DNA of 64,000 nucleotides from Diplosphaera chodatii (taxonomy: Eukaryota; Chlorophyta; Trebouxiophyceae; Prasiolales; Stichococcaceae), in assembly GCA_032358165.1 (NCBI GenBank), contig JAALGY010000057.1, positions 2,232,001-2,296,000 of the forward strand, in the 5' to 3' direction. The position numbers and the translations under genes were made by a program. The notes beneath the pieces were generated by a model that saw only the letters and a list, made by a program, of their open reading frames with translations, had not been told where the DNA came from and did not search any database. Shown here in pieces: positions 1-13,985 of this stretch (within the stretch, counting starts at the first letter, position 1; every line of letters starts with the position of its first letter).

Positions 1-2698
1 TGTGAGTACTAGTGTGGCACCTCATATGGGCTTAAGAGGGCGGCATAGCCCGCAAACTCGTCCACTGACCGCATGCGCCTCAGGTGCAGCACCAACGCCG
101 CAAGAGCCGAAAGCGGAAGGTTGCCGAGCTGCGTGACTGCATCTGGCAGGTCGTCGTCCCCGCCAAAGCCATCCTGCGGCACATCACAGGCTGAGCACAC
201 TCGGCTCGTTATGAAGATGCACATAGGTCGGCGTGAAAACCTTGTCCAGTTGCATGGAGCATTATAACTGACAGTGAGCGGTGGCAAGGTCAGGTGCAGC
301 CGCACCAGGGTCTTCAGGACGCTGGCGGCACTCTCTGGGGCTGGAAATTCGACGCCAGGTGTCACGCTGCTGAGGCTGGTTGGCATCGGTGGGTACGCCA
401 GGATGCGGGAGGTCAGCCCTGCAGTGAAAGAGCTGCAGGGCTGAGCCCACGTGACATGGGTTGCATGCGCGGAGCAAGGTGAGAGCTTCGCTCCAGCTGT
501 TTCCCACGTGGGTGACCACCTGCTACATGAATGTACATGCATTGACACCTGTTAGGTTGTGGCGCGCATGAAGCACTTCTTTTGGCGCGACCTGCAAGGG
601 TAAGCTGGCTCACATGAGGTGATCCGTAATGACTTCTTGGTTCAAACCCCATGTTTCGAGGAAACACGATGAATCAGGGACCTGAGTCAACAACGTGATC
701 AGATTATTGCGTCCAGCGCCATCAGTCAAAGACCTGCATATTGAGGGCACTGCTCAACAGATGTTTGTACAGAGCACAGTGCAGTATATCACATGCAACA
801 GAGGCATGATGGACGAGTCTCCAAGCAAGCTCACCCCACGTAGAAGTGGTCAGCTGCGGCATCCTGCAGATGCATCATGTACACGATGCGTCACACAACC
901 CCCGGCCATGTGCCATGTGCACCTCGGTGTCTATCGTGCAGCATAGCATGAACGCATGCGGAATAGGCATGAGCATGCAGGATCAGCAGCCAGGTACCAG
1001 AAAAGCAAAACCGATGGTGACATGGTCATTGGCCCCTGCCCCAGGCAGCACCTCCTCACACAGGGCCTGCAGCACACAACAAGGATATGCTGCCTGCAGC
1101 TGGCAACCGTTGATGGCAGACACGAGGTTTCAGCTGCGGCAAAACTGCTGTTGCATGCAGCTCACCATCAGGTGTACAGCATCAGGGCTGACATGGCCGA
1201 TTGTGAGGGTAGCAGGCGTGTGGATCCTAGTCAGCTCACGCTGGATGGTAGCCTGCATATCGCAGAGATACTTTACCCACACACAACATGATCATACAGC
1301 TACGATTGAAGCGATGCAGAGTGATGGCAACATTGCGAATGAGCACCCATGGACGAGAGCGTACCTTGTTCCCGCGCTTCCGCTTGGCCTCTGCTGCAGT
1401 CTCTGTTTGCTCAATGCGACCAACCTTATAGCCGGCAGCAGTCAACCGTTGGACGGCCTCCTCAATGCCGCTCTCGGGGCACCCCACCTGTCAGATGAGC
1501 CAGGCTCCAATACTCACAGCCGAACATCACAGTGCGCACGAAGCACGGCAGCAGGCAGGTGGTGCCCGCCTCACCTGACGGCAGTGGCCCACACCGCTGC
1601 AGGTCATCTTCCAGCCCAGCAAATCGGCACCGACCTGGGCATCGTCCTCGTACAGCTCGTAGAACTGCGTTCACGTTACTTCAAGGGGTCAGGCTTTGCA
1701 GTGCACCGTCCAGGGTATGTATGCATGTGCATGCAGGTACAGCAGGGCTGCCTGCCGTCAGGCTGCTCCATGACATGTGAGCAGCACACCTTGCCGATCT
1801 TGTAGAACAGGATCGTGTCCATAAACTTCTGCTTGATGTCCCAGTAGGCCTTCTGGGACGCTGCGCAGCATACATAGCCACACAGCGTGTCACAGCAGTC
1901 CCGCAGCATGGACGATGCAAGTGAGCAGTCCACTGCTACCACCATTACCACCACATACCTGACAGCTTGCCATAGGTTTGGGACGGAACCTGAACTGTCC
2001 GCGCATCGTACTTCTGCAGAGCAAGCATAACATATGTGGGGGTGTGCAGACGTCACACATATTGATGGCAGGGCCTATCGGACGAGGGACGTGCATGCAG
2101 CCACTGCTCACTGGATCTGACGGCCGCCTGCCCTTGGCATCCCTGAGGTTCTTCGGGTTGAGCCAAGAGAATGTCTCGCTGATCTGCCTGCACAGTACGA
2201 AGCTTTACCAGTCACAAACCAGAATCAACACCATCACAGCAAATGCACATGCACAGATGAAGCTGGTCACCTGAGGGCCGCAGCATTCTTAGTTTCGGGA
2301 TCGCTCAGAATTGCATGCATCCTGCGCCGGCGGGCCTCCAGCGCTTCTGGCCTTCTTGACGACGTTGGCGGCCGTTGAGGCGCCGCTGGCTGCTCAGGGG
2401 TATCGATGTGCATGTCTCGGCTCCCGCTGCGGATGATGACATCGCTATCCGCTTTGCGCTTCTGCCCAGAAAGCGGTGTATGCCCTGATGCTGGCACCGT
2501 TTGGGACTGCAACTTGGGTTGCTGTTGCTGCTGGACATGATCATGCTGCTGCTTTTGGTTGTCCCAACCGCGCACTGGCTGCGAGTGCGTGATGTCACCA
2601 TTCTCTTGCGGCGTGCGATGTTCACGAAGAGGCAGTCTGCCAGAGCCGTTCTGGCGCGGTGTGCTGACGAAGAACGAGCCAATCTTGCGCTGTGACAT
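1..2698 (-). CDS. MSH6: DNA mismatch-repair protein MSH6 (MutS homologue), 5' part; runs off the left edge
   Basis: MSH6 pairs with MSH2 to recognise base mismatches in the nucleus. The ATG at 2698 opens an exon reading MSQRKIGSFF, whose QRKIGSFF is a canonical PCNA-interacting PIP box, followed by a Gln- and charge-rich linker. Later exons on the minus strand match the family in order: WLNPKNLRDAKGRRPSDP (about 2180-2105), KYDARTVQVPSQTYGKLSG (about 2015), YWDIKQKFMDTILFYKIGK (about 1855), FYELYEDDAQVGADLLGWK (about 1665; the FYELYE mismatch-contact motif of domain I), VGCPESGIEEAV...GYKVGRIEQTET (about 1485-1370), HVSPDAVHLM, TIGFAFL, DAAADHFYVG and VAPKEVLHARHNL. The exon at 1-450 reaches the connector region, so the ATPase domain lies outside the window. 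Plant MSH7 is a close alternative, but the N-terminal PIP box and general fit favour MSH6. It diverges from the gene at 2999. Confidence 0.9.
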
Positions 2699-2998
2699 TG
2701 TTATAGTTCACAAATGGTTGTAGCCACGTGCATGGTTTCCTCACAAATCAATCCCTGCTGAAACAATATATGTGCACAGTACTGTACGCCAAGATGGCGT
2801 CACAATTGGGATACAACAAGCATCTGGTCAGCCTTAGGTCACGCTGCATATCACTGAGCGGCTGAAACGCTGCAAATTGGCAATCGTTCAAGCATGGTCT
2901 GACTGCGTGCTGCGCATGCTTTGCCGCTACAGATTGCATTCGATGGCGTGCATGTGGGACCCGGCCGCCAAAGTTCAGGTGTATCTGATGGTTGCAGC

Positions 2999-3524
2999 AT
3001 GCAACAAGACAACAAAGTGCCTGATCTGAGCGCTGACGAGGCAGCAAAGGTTGCGAACAGCTTGAAAGCTAGGCGCCGCACCAGCAGCAAGCGCACTCTG
3101 CAGCCATCCGTGCAGCCTGTGGCAACCAGGCACCCGGTGCGCAAGCCATGGAGAGCTGCGCCCGTCGATTCCTCCAGTTCGCAGAACATCGACAAAGTCA
3201 TCACGCTGCTGTCCGATGAGATGCGGAGTGTGCGGCAGCTCCCACAGAATTCCTCATATGCGCGGCATCGTCTGCGCCTGCTGACAACAGCACTGGGCAT
3301 CGCAGAGGGTCGCAGGTGATACCTGCTTGTGAGGTCGCGCATACATGTGAAGCCTGCGCTTGGCTGTCTAGCCAATGCTAACACCACTTGGCCCCTGCAG
3401 AGTCGACAGCGACGCATCATTGGAGGAACTTCAGCAGCTCCTAGAACAGCTGGGCATTGGGGATGCAGCAGCACAAACAGGTGGCACTTTGGTGAAGGCA
3501 GACACAGCTGGGCACACAATTTAG
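2999..3524 (+). CDS. Hypothetical protein, 146 aa, two exons
   Basis: I do not recognise this protein. Exon 1 (2999-3315) starts at the first in-frame ATG, MQQDNKVPDLSADEAAKV. It ends in phase 2 at a cgcag/gtgata donor. Exon 2 (3401-3524) follows a cccctgcag acceptor and closes at TAG, and the spliced length is an exact multiple of three. The N-terminal third is basic (KARRRTSSKR) and suggests nuclear targeting. The C-terminal half is rich in Leu and Glu (DKVITLLSDEMRSVRQ; LEELQQLLEQLGIGDA) and is probably helical or coiled coil. The start lies 300 bp from the MSH6 start on the opposite strand, so the two probably share a promoter region. The frame is open upstream to 2921 without an ATG. Confidence 0.55.
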
Positions 3525-3774
3525 AACATCGTCGGCGGCGTGGTCACCTGAGGTAGCCGTGTTGCCGCCCTGATGCAAGCCTGTGCAGCCATCTCCAGAG
3601 CGGCAGGCTACCTGCTGCTTGGGCAGCCGTGCAGCATGAGGCAGTGGGCAGGAATGCGCATGATGTCCATGCTAGCGGGTGCGCATGTTTGCATGCACCA
3701 ACTGATCTTGGTCAGCTGTGCGTCCCAGCGCCGTACTGAATGGGCTTTGGAGCGCTTCTCATCCAGGCAGATCA

Positions 3775-7086
<3,312 letters not shown>

Positions 7087-7225
7087 TGTGATTGGCATGA
7101 CCTGAAGTCGGCTACACAACATGCAAGCCTGTGACTGCAGGCATGCACCCCATGGCCTAGACTCACACCCTGGCCGCAGAACGCAGTCCCACTGCTCTTC
7201 CGTTGCGCTCCCGCGTCGGGTGCTG

Positions 7226-8010
7226 ATGTTTAGCGCGCGTTTTGTCAGCGCACGCACCCGCAACATTGTGCCAGTTGCAGCCACTGCAGCAGCTGGCGCG
7301 TCATCTCGGCAGCTCAACCCAGGCGAGCACGCTCAGCACCCCCTTGCAAATTTGAAATATTCAAAGTGAGTGCATCCGCCTTCGCGGCCAGTCTTGCGCT
7401 GGAATCACCATGCGTGGCCGCATATCAATACATCATGCACCGAACATGATGCGTGGTGGGCGTGAGTCAGGCGTCGATGCCAGCTGCGGCCGCCGTGGGC
7501 CGCTGACGCTCAGTGAGCTCTGACGCACTCAACCCCAACTGCTGCCGCCCTACGCAGGCCTGCTGCTGGGATCGACCACGTAGGAGGTGCCTTCTTGTCC
7601 CACAGCAATACGCCGGGCGTGACGGCAGCGGGCAAGGGCGGGGTGCTCTTCGCCAGGGCCCCGGCGCCGTTGTTGGGGGCTGTCCAGGCAGGCAGGTGTG
7701 CGAAGCGGTGTGCTGCTTGGCACATGTGCAAGGCGTGTGGGGACGTCCACAGGACATTTGATAGATTCGGAACATGTCTATGCATGCTGCGCATGATGCC
7801 GCGCACTGCGTGGCCGTCGGAGGCCGTGTTGTGCGCCCACATCCGGTCATGATGCCGGGTCACCGGCTGGCGCCCGGCCGCGGTAATGACCGTCAGCACT
7901 GCAGATTCTCATCTTCAGGTGATTGCAGCGTGCTGCAGGTCGTGTCTTCGATTCAGCAGGCGCCCTCCGGGCCAGATTCACCAGGGACCCGGGAGCAGCC
8001 GGGCAGCTGA
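7226..8010 (+). CDS. Small putative organelle-targeted protein, 119 aa, three exons
   Basis: I reconstructed this gene from splice phase. Exon 1 (7226-7365) ends at a strong gtgagt donor in phase 2, exon 2 (7558-7695) ends in phase 2, and exon 3 (7929-8010) ends at TGA. The total is 360 nt, exactly 120 codons. The N-terminus MFSARFVSARTRNIVPVAAT is rich in Arg, Ser and Ala without acidic residues, which suits a mitochondrial or plastid presequence. The mature part is Gly- and Ala-rich (GIDHVGGAFLSHSNTPGVTA; GGVLFARAPAPLLGAV). I do not recognise a family. The gene lies 140 bp after the monooxygenase and 157 bp before the MYB gene on the same strand. Exon choice is supported only by phase and plausibility. 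Confidence 0.5.
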
Positions 8011-8166
8011 GCTAGGGCAGGCTGGCGTGCCGGGATCGCAGGCAGCAGCAGCGGCCACTTGTCAGTTCAGCGTGCCACCACATCTGCAGGGCTTGGTGGG
8101 ACCATTGCTGCAGCCTGCAGAGACCGGCACGGTGCAGCCTGCAGCACTCCGGCCACTTCGCTCAAC

Positions 8167-11100
8167 ATGCCGATGCCCACCACCGTCAACGGGCTGCCGG
8201 TGCGCACGGGGAGCTGGGAGCCCGCTGAGGACCGGGCGCTCGCCGACTGGCAGGCGCAGCTGGGCAACAGGTGGGGTGTTGTTTCGGCTGCTGCCGTGTG
8301 GGCGCAAGCCGGCAGCACGTGCGAGTGTCTGAGCATCTGATCGATCGCGAGGTCGCATGCTTCTGACGCTGGCTCGCTCGCCGTGCAGGTGGGCGGCCGT
8401 GGCGAAGCACATCCCCGGTCGCACCGGGCAGCAGTGCGCCCAGCGCTGGCGCCACAGGGTACTGCCCCTGTCATGCTGCCGCGTCATGCCGCCGACATGC
8501 TGCCTGACGAGCCTCCCTCCGCCACAGATGCTCGCGGACCTCCCGGCCCCTTGGCGCCCACAAGCGCTCTGTACACCTCGGCAGAACACCTTGGCACAAG
8601 ACCTGCTTGACGGTCGACTGCGGCCGCTCGCGGCGATGTGCTCAGCGCTGCTGCATCGCTGTGCAGGTCAACCCGGACATCAGGAAGGACAAGTGGACGG
8701 AGCAGGAGGACAGCCAGCTGGTCGACCTGGTCAACACCCACGGCAGCTGCTGGGCGGAGATTGCACGCGGCATGGCGGTGAGAGCTGGCGCTGAGCAAGG
8801 GTCTCCGCAGCCTTGCCTGCCGTCTTGCGCCACCTGCTCAGAGCTGCACAACTCACCTCAAGATTGTGTGTTCACGGTCGCTGACGGCTGACTGCCATCG
8901 GACGTTGCAACATTGTGGACCTGGCAGCACCAGCATTGTGACCGCTGGCATGTTGCTGCGATGGCAGGGCCGCACGGACCAGCAGTGCATGGGGCGCTGG
9001 CGGCGGCACCTGGACCCGGCCATCAGGTGAGGCACCATGGATGCCGCTGACGCCTGCACGCACCTTGCACCGACCAGCGCCGCCCCACGGCTGCATGCCA
9101 CGATGCACCCGCTGCGCCCGCTCAGGACGATGATCAGACACTGATCATTCATCCTGAGAACCCCGAAACTACGGTGCACAAACCCTCGAGCATGACCCTG
9201 GGTGCCTGCCGCGCAGCCGCGCCCCCTGGGCCGCGGGGGAGGACGCGGCGCTGGGGGGCCTGGTGGCGCGCCACGGCTCCCAGTGGTCCCGCATCTCCCG
9301 CGCCTTCCGCGGCCGCACCGCCCAGCAGTGCCGCGCCAGGTGTTTAGGGTTTAGGGTTTGTGCCGCCCCCCTGCTGGGCGGCTCCCCTGAACCCAGTGCC
9401 ACAGCACGGCGCAGCACACCGCGTGGCCCGGCATGCCATGGCGCGGCTTGGCTTGGCTTGCCTGGGCCTGGCTTGCCTGGGCTTTGGCTTGGCTTCCACA
9501 GCAAGAGCTGGGCAGCGGCAGGGCGTCTCCCGGGTTCAGTATGTCATGAGGCACATGTGTAGGCACTCATCTAGCAGGGCTGTGAGTCTGACAAGGTGCA
9601 CTGCTTTGCAGATGGTTCCAGCTGGAGGCGACTGCCGACGATGGGGGTGGTCAAGTGCTGGCACCAGTGGACACGCCAGTGGAGCCATCTGCCAGTCACA
9701 AGCGGAGCAGGAAGCGGCCCACAGCTGGCAGCAAGCGCGCCCGTGAACCAGCGCCCGAGCCTGCGGCGGCAGAGCCAGTGGCGCTGCTGCAGCCCAGGAT
9801 AAAACTATCTGCAAAGCTGCCAGAGGCGGCTGACTGCAGCACTGGCCCACACAGGTACAGTGTAGCCCTTTCCACCGCATTGCAATCTTCCAGACGCAGC
9901 TCGCCTGCAGGCTGCACGTCAGACCACAGGGTCCTCTCGCGCACAGCCGCTGGTGGCTGCTGAACATTGCACGTGCTCACCGGCTCAGCCGCCCGAGAAC
10001 TGCGACACGCGCTGCAAGACTGTCCACCGGTGTGCAGGACGCCAGCTGACGGCTGGTGTGTTGCGTGTGGTCGCAGGAGCAGCAACAGCTCCCGGTCCAC
10101 GGCCACCGTCGCGGTGCGGGAGGCGCGGCGCAGCTCGCTGATGACCACCGCCGCCAACCACTCTTGGCCCCCGGGCGCCAGCCCAACAGGTGCAGCCGTC
10201 GCCAAGCACCCATGTGAAACGATGTGCAGCCTTGGCTACTCACAGGCAGACCGCGGTCCCCGCAAGCCTTTAGTCCTGGACCCACTGATTCCGAGTGTGC
10301 AAAGCGCCTTCTGACGCGTCTTCTGGATGTCTCTGCAGGCGGCTCCAGCGAGTCGGAGCTCACGAACGGGGGCGGGTGCGCCGTGCGGCGGCGCCTGACG
10401 CTGGACTCGCACCGGGAGGGGGAGCAGGGGGAGGAGGGTGTGGAGGACGGCGACCGACAGCAGCCGCAGCTGCCGTGTACCTGGCAAGACAGTCAGGCGC
10501 GGGAGCATGCGCCGCGGGCGGCGGACGCGGCCGGGCGCGACCCCTGCAGCGACAGCGGTGAGGGGCCTAGCTGCGCTCAATCGCACAGCCGACTTGGGGG
10601 TTTGCGTCGCTGCCACAGGCTGCTTCCGCACCATTGCAGGGTGGTGTCCTGCTGGGTGTGAGGCGTGTTCTGCTGGTGCGGGTGGCAGGTGACGAGGATT
10701 GGCGGCCGCTGTTCGCCACGCCGCAGCGCGGCAAGCGCACCCGCCTCAGCGACGCACCCTCTGCCAAGCCCGAGGCGGGGGCAGCGGCGCCTGACGGCGG
10801 CCCGCACGCCACGGCATGTGCAGCGGCAGTATTGCCAGCGCCTGCGCAGGCGGCGCCGGGCGATGCAGCGGAGCCGCAGCCAGACCGCACACCAAACCTG
10901 GTCAAGACTGCGCTGCTGCCCAGTCCCGGCAGCTCTGCGCGGGTGAGCTGCAGCTGTGAGGCGCCATGCTTGCCGACCTGCCAGTGGAAGAGCCACTGCT
11001 GCTTGGCCCCAGAGCACCTGTACAACTAAACTACAAACACGTGTCACCTTTGCCTGCAGTACCACCGGCCTGTGCCGCCATCTCAGACAACTCCCGAGCG

Positions 11101-12841
11101 GCCGAGCAGTGTCGATTGGGAGACGGCAGCCCCCAGCAGCTCCGAGAAGGTGCGCGTGCCACCCGCATTTGGCTGGTGCATACAACCTGATTGACAGCAA
11201 TGCAAGTGCCATGCACAACTGCTCGCTTTCAGCGTGCTCAACTGCATGTTCAAGCTGCCACCATCGCCTCGTAGTCCAGCACTTCATGTTGACAACCACT
11301 GCACCGTGCAGTGCCTGATGAGCCCCACGCACGAGTGGCTGACGTCACAGACACTGTTCGCAACCCCGGTCCGGTTGACTCCGCCGCCGCACCTGTCTCC
11401 CAGCAGCGCCCGTCCCGCCAACGACATCGCGGCATCAGCAGCAGCAGGTGCTACTGATGGTCTTATGCTGATATGTGGCGCATCTTCATGCGTTTGCCGT
11501 GGCACTAACTCTGGCTGGCATGGGTCCTCCTATCTGGCTCTGTGCAGCCTGAAAGGGATGTTGTTCCCCTGCCTCCAGGTGTCAGCCGGCCACCGAGCAG
11601 CCCGCTCGATGGGCTCGGCGGGCAGTGGCGGCTGTCGCCCAGCCACAGCATCTGGGCGCTGCTGGAGTCTCCGGCCGGCGGCGGCGGCAGCCGCGAGGCG
11701 CTGCGCTCGCCCACTGCCTTCCAGTGCGCCCATTGTGTCAGATACCCTGTTGGCATGCCTGACACTCCTGCAGAAGATGCCCACTATCGCTTATGTGGTT
11801 GCACACCCGTGGCACGGCAGCTGCAGAGGGCATCGCAGGGCAGGCCTGCAGCGGCGCGTGCCGCATCACAAGGGGTTTGCACACTTTCACTGGGGCGCCT
11901 GGATGATCAGGCTGCTTGTTCCGTGTTCCGTCAGATGCATGTCGGGCAAGATGATGACATGGGTTTGTGTGGTGCGTGCAGCGACTTTGCGAGCCCGGAG
12001 CGCGAGAGGCGCCACCTGGGCAGCCCCGACGGGTCGGCGGAGCGGCCGCGCCTCGGCATCGGCGCACGGGACGGCTCGGGCGGCCCGTCGATACGGCCCC
12101 CCGTCGCACGACGGTTGCTGGTGGATGCCCCTGGCTGCGCCGACGGCGCTGGCGCTGGCACGCAGTCACATGGCGCGTTGAGCCATGCGACAATAGCTCA
12201 GCTGGACGGCAGCGCGCCTCAAGGAATGGGGCGCAAATCCCCGTCACCCACCGTGCCCTCAGCCATGCTGGGTCCACAGACAGCCGTGCTGCCAGCGGCA
12301 GGTGTAGCAGCTTCAGCTCCAGCCCCTCCCTCAGCAGCAGCGGCAGTTGCCTCCGTCGCAGCCACGGAGGATGGTGTGCCAGCCAGAGCTCAGCCGCCAC
12401 CAGCAGCACAGCAGGTGGGAAGGCTGCTTGGTATTCGACAGTACTCCTGGCGTGCAGATGCACACTGGTGTCCTCGCCCACTCTTATTGAGCCAGCCATA
12501 CTTTTTCCCCGGTTTTGTGACCATAGGTTTGGCTGCTGTAGGTGCAGCACTATGCGCTGGTGCACCCCAGGCAGTTTGCCACCGTGGAGCAACTGCGCCG
12601 TGCGATCCATACGAGCATGGCGGCCAGCGGCGAGATGCCAGCTGCCGATCAGCTGCCATTGTCAAGCGCCTCGGCAGACGGCTTGAGGGTTGCAAATGGC
12701 GGGCCCACTTCGGACAGGCTGCCGCATAGCGGTTGTGGCATGGTTGCTGGGCAGGATAGGGTACCCTTGCGTATGGCTGCTGGCAGCAACAGCAGCGCTG
12801 CGGCGCGGTCTCGCCTCAATGCCCTGCTGGAGGGTGTATAA
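8167..12841 (+). CDS. Three-repeat MYB transcription factor with a long C-terminal region
   Basis: A nuclear DNA-binding protein. The ATG at 8167 opens exon 1 (to 8270). Three MYB repeats follow across exon joins that agree in phase: GSWEPAEDRAL...RWAAVAKHIPGRTGQQC (8210-8455), KDKWTEQEDSQLVDLV...CWAEIARGMAGRTDQQC (8665-9025) and APWAAGEDAALGGLV...QWSRISRAFRGRTAQQC (9225-9339). Each has the three regularly spaced Trp. The exon after 9600 continues into a basic stretch, SHKRSRKRPTAGSKRAREP, a likely nuclear localisation signal. The remaining exons are low-complexity Ala/Pro/Ser sequence with several SP and TP sites (LFATPQRGKRT, LFATPVRLTP), possible kinase targets. The last exon runs VQHYALVHPRQFATVEQL to a TAA at 12839. 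The choice between MYB3R and a SNAPc4-like protein is open, because all three recognition helices look R1/R2-like. Confidence 0.8.
9343..9359 (+). repeat. Telomere-type repeat TTTAGGG x2 in an intron
   Basis: Two complete TTTAGGG units plus TTT lie three bases after the splice donor that ends MYB repeat 3 (donor GT at 9340). TTTAGGG is the telomere unit of land plants and many green algae. Similar motifs lie just inside two other introns in this window. Confidence 0.9.
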
Positions 12842-13184
12842 GGGAAGCCATTTAGCCAGGGGAGGCGTGTTCTTCAGAAGGGGTCTGGTGACTACATTTG
12901 ACTACGTCCAGCTGCAGCGTCATCACAATTGCTGATCACCATTGCACAACTGCGTGTTCACCTGCAGCTGACACTGTACACTATCCGCCACCAGCTGCAG
13001 CATTTCTGCACACTGCCGTGAAGTTGAACGAACTGACATCTCTTGCCAGGTCAACTTTGTAAGATCGAGATCCAGAATGACTGTGAAGCACCGTGCAATG
13101 GCGATCACAATACGGTTGCCATTTCACCGGGCAGTGGACTCCAGCAACGGCGGCAAGTGGATGCCAAAAGCGCAAAAAACAGTT
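12842..13184. other. Intergenic, MYB 3' flank to tRNA
   Basis: No convincing coding exon on either strand. It holds the 3' flank of the MYB gene and the region downstream of the tRNA. Confidence 0.5.
13174..13179 (-). terminator. RNA polymerase III terminator (T6)
   Basis: A run of six T on the minus strand begins five bases beyond the 3' end of the tRNA-Leu gene, as expected for Pol III termination. Confidence 0.7.
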
Positions 13185-13263
13185 GTCGACTGTGAGATTT
13201 GAACTCACGCCCTTTCGGACTGGATCCTGATTCCAGCGCCTTAGACCGCTCGGCCAAATCGAC
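13185..13263 (-). tRNA. tRNA-Leu, anticodon CAG
   Basis: Read on the minus strand, the gene forms a class II cloverleaf. The acceptor stem is GTCGATT paired with AGTCGAC. The D arm carries the box A-like TGGCCGAGCGGTCTAAGGC. The anticodon stem CTGGA/TCCAG encloses the loop ATCAGGA, giving anticodon CAG, which reads CUG. A short extra arm follows, and the T arm GTGAGTTCAAATCTCAC contains the box B sequence GTTCAAATC. There is no intron and CCA is not encoded. A T6 terminator follows. Confidence 0.93.
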
Positions 13264-13304
13264 GATGACTTTGTGCCAATCTGACGGCTTAGAAATTATA
13301 TATT

Positions 13305-13493
13305 ATGAGCCAAGTACTTCTGCGCGAAATAGCGCATTTAGGGTTTAAGCGATGTTATCAGTCATTGCAACCGGCGGCATCGGCGGTCACCACCACGTTC
13401 GCGCTGTCTGGGGCCAGGGCCTTCGGCTTGCCTTCACGTGCCGATGATGTACGTTCATCACCAGTGCAGGTCCCCACCATTAGTAGTGTATAA
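13305..13493 (+). CDS. Small ORF, 62 aa, possible mitochondrial peptide
   Basis: A true ATG at 13305 opens a 62-codon frame starting MSQVLLREIAHLGFKRCYQS. The N-terminal half has four basic residues, few acidic ones and an amphipathic look that would suit a mitochondrial presequence. The tail reads RAFGLPSRADDVRSSPVQVP. A TATA-like stretch (attatatatta) lies directly before the ATG, which is too close for a classical TATA box unless the transcript starts inside the frame. The frame contains a TTTAGGGTTT motif at 13337-13346. No family is recognised and it could be a chance ORF. It sits just outside the 5' end of the tRNA. Confidence 0.3.
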   Translation: MSQVLLREIAHLGFKRCYQSLQPAASAVTTTFALSGARAFGLPSRADDVRSSPVQVPTISSV

Positions 13494-13985
13494 GCACGTT
13501 TAAGATGCAAAATGTTTGCTCCCGGGAACCCGAGCAGGATGCGGCATGCACCGTGTGCACCATGCAGTAAGATGAAGGGACAGTCTGTGCTACGCCAATG
13601 CAGCACACAGAGTGGCTCATATGGCTTGACACAGCATTATTGATGAAGATGATGATGATGACCATCTTGGAGGGTTTCAGCAGATCACAGCCTGAGGCGT
13701 CACGGCGGTGCCTGAGAACTACCTATGGTGTGCGGTACATCGAAACCTTCAGGCTGCGGCCTTGCAACGACCAACCCACCCGACAACAGGCTGCAAGCCG
13801 ACACATACCAAACCAATTTGACACCCGAGATGACGGCATCATCAACATCATAGGGCATGTCAGTGGCACTACGGTATGCGTGGTACCCAGCTGTTTGTGT
13901 TGCACGATGCTTGAAAACAAATCACGACATCGACGCCAAATCCAGTGCGCAAAATGGATGTAGGACGTCAACGTTGGTAACGACT
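13494..13985. other. Intergenic, convergent flank
   Basis: The only open frame of note (13598-13963 +) has no splice support or recognisable similarity. This is probably 3' flank of the AP2 gene. Confidence 0.5.

Noticed and set aside
620..660. tRNA T-arm-like sequence ggttcaaacccc
   Set aside because: No matching D arm, anticodon stem or acceptor stem nearby; it lies in an MSH6 intron.
846..1805. 319-codon plus-strand open frame
   Set aside because: It begins at a non-ATG codon and is antisense to a run of well-supported MSH6 exons.
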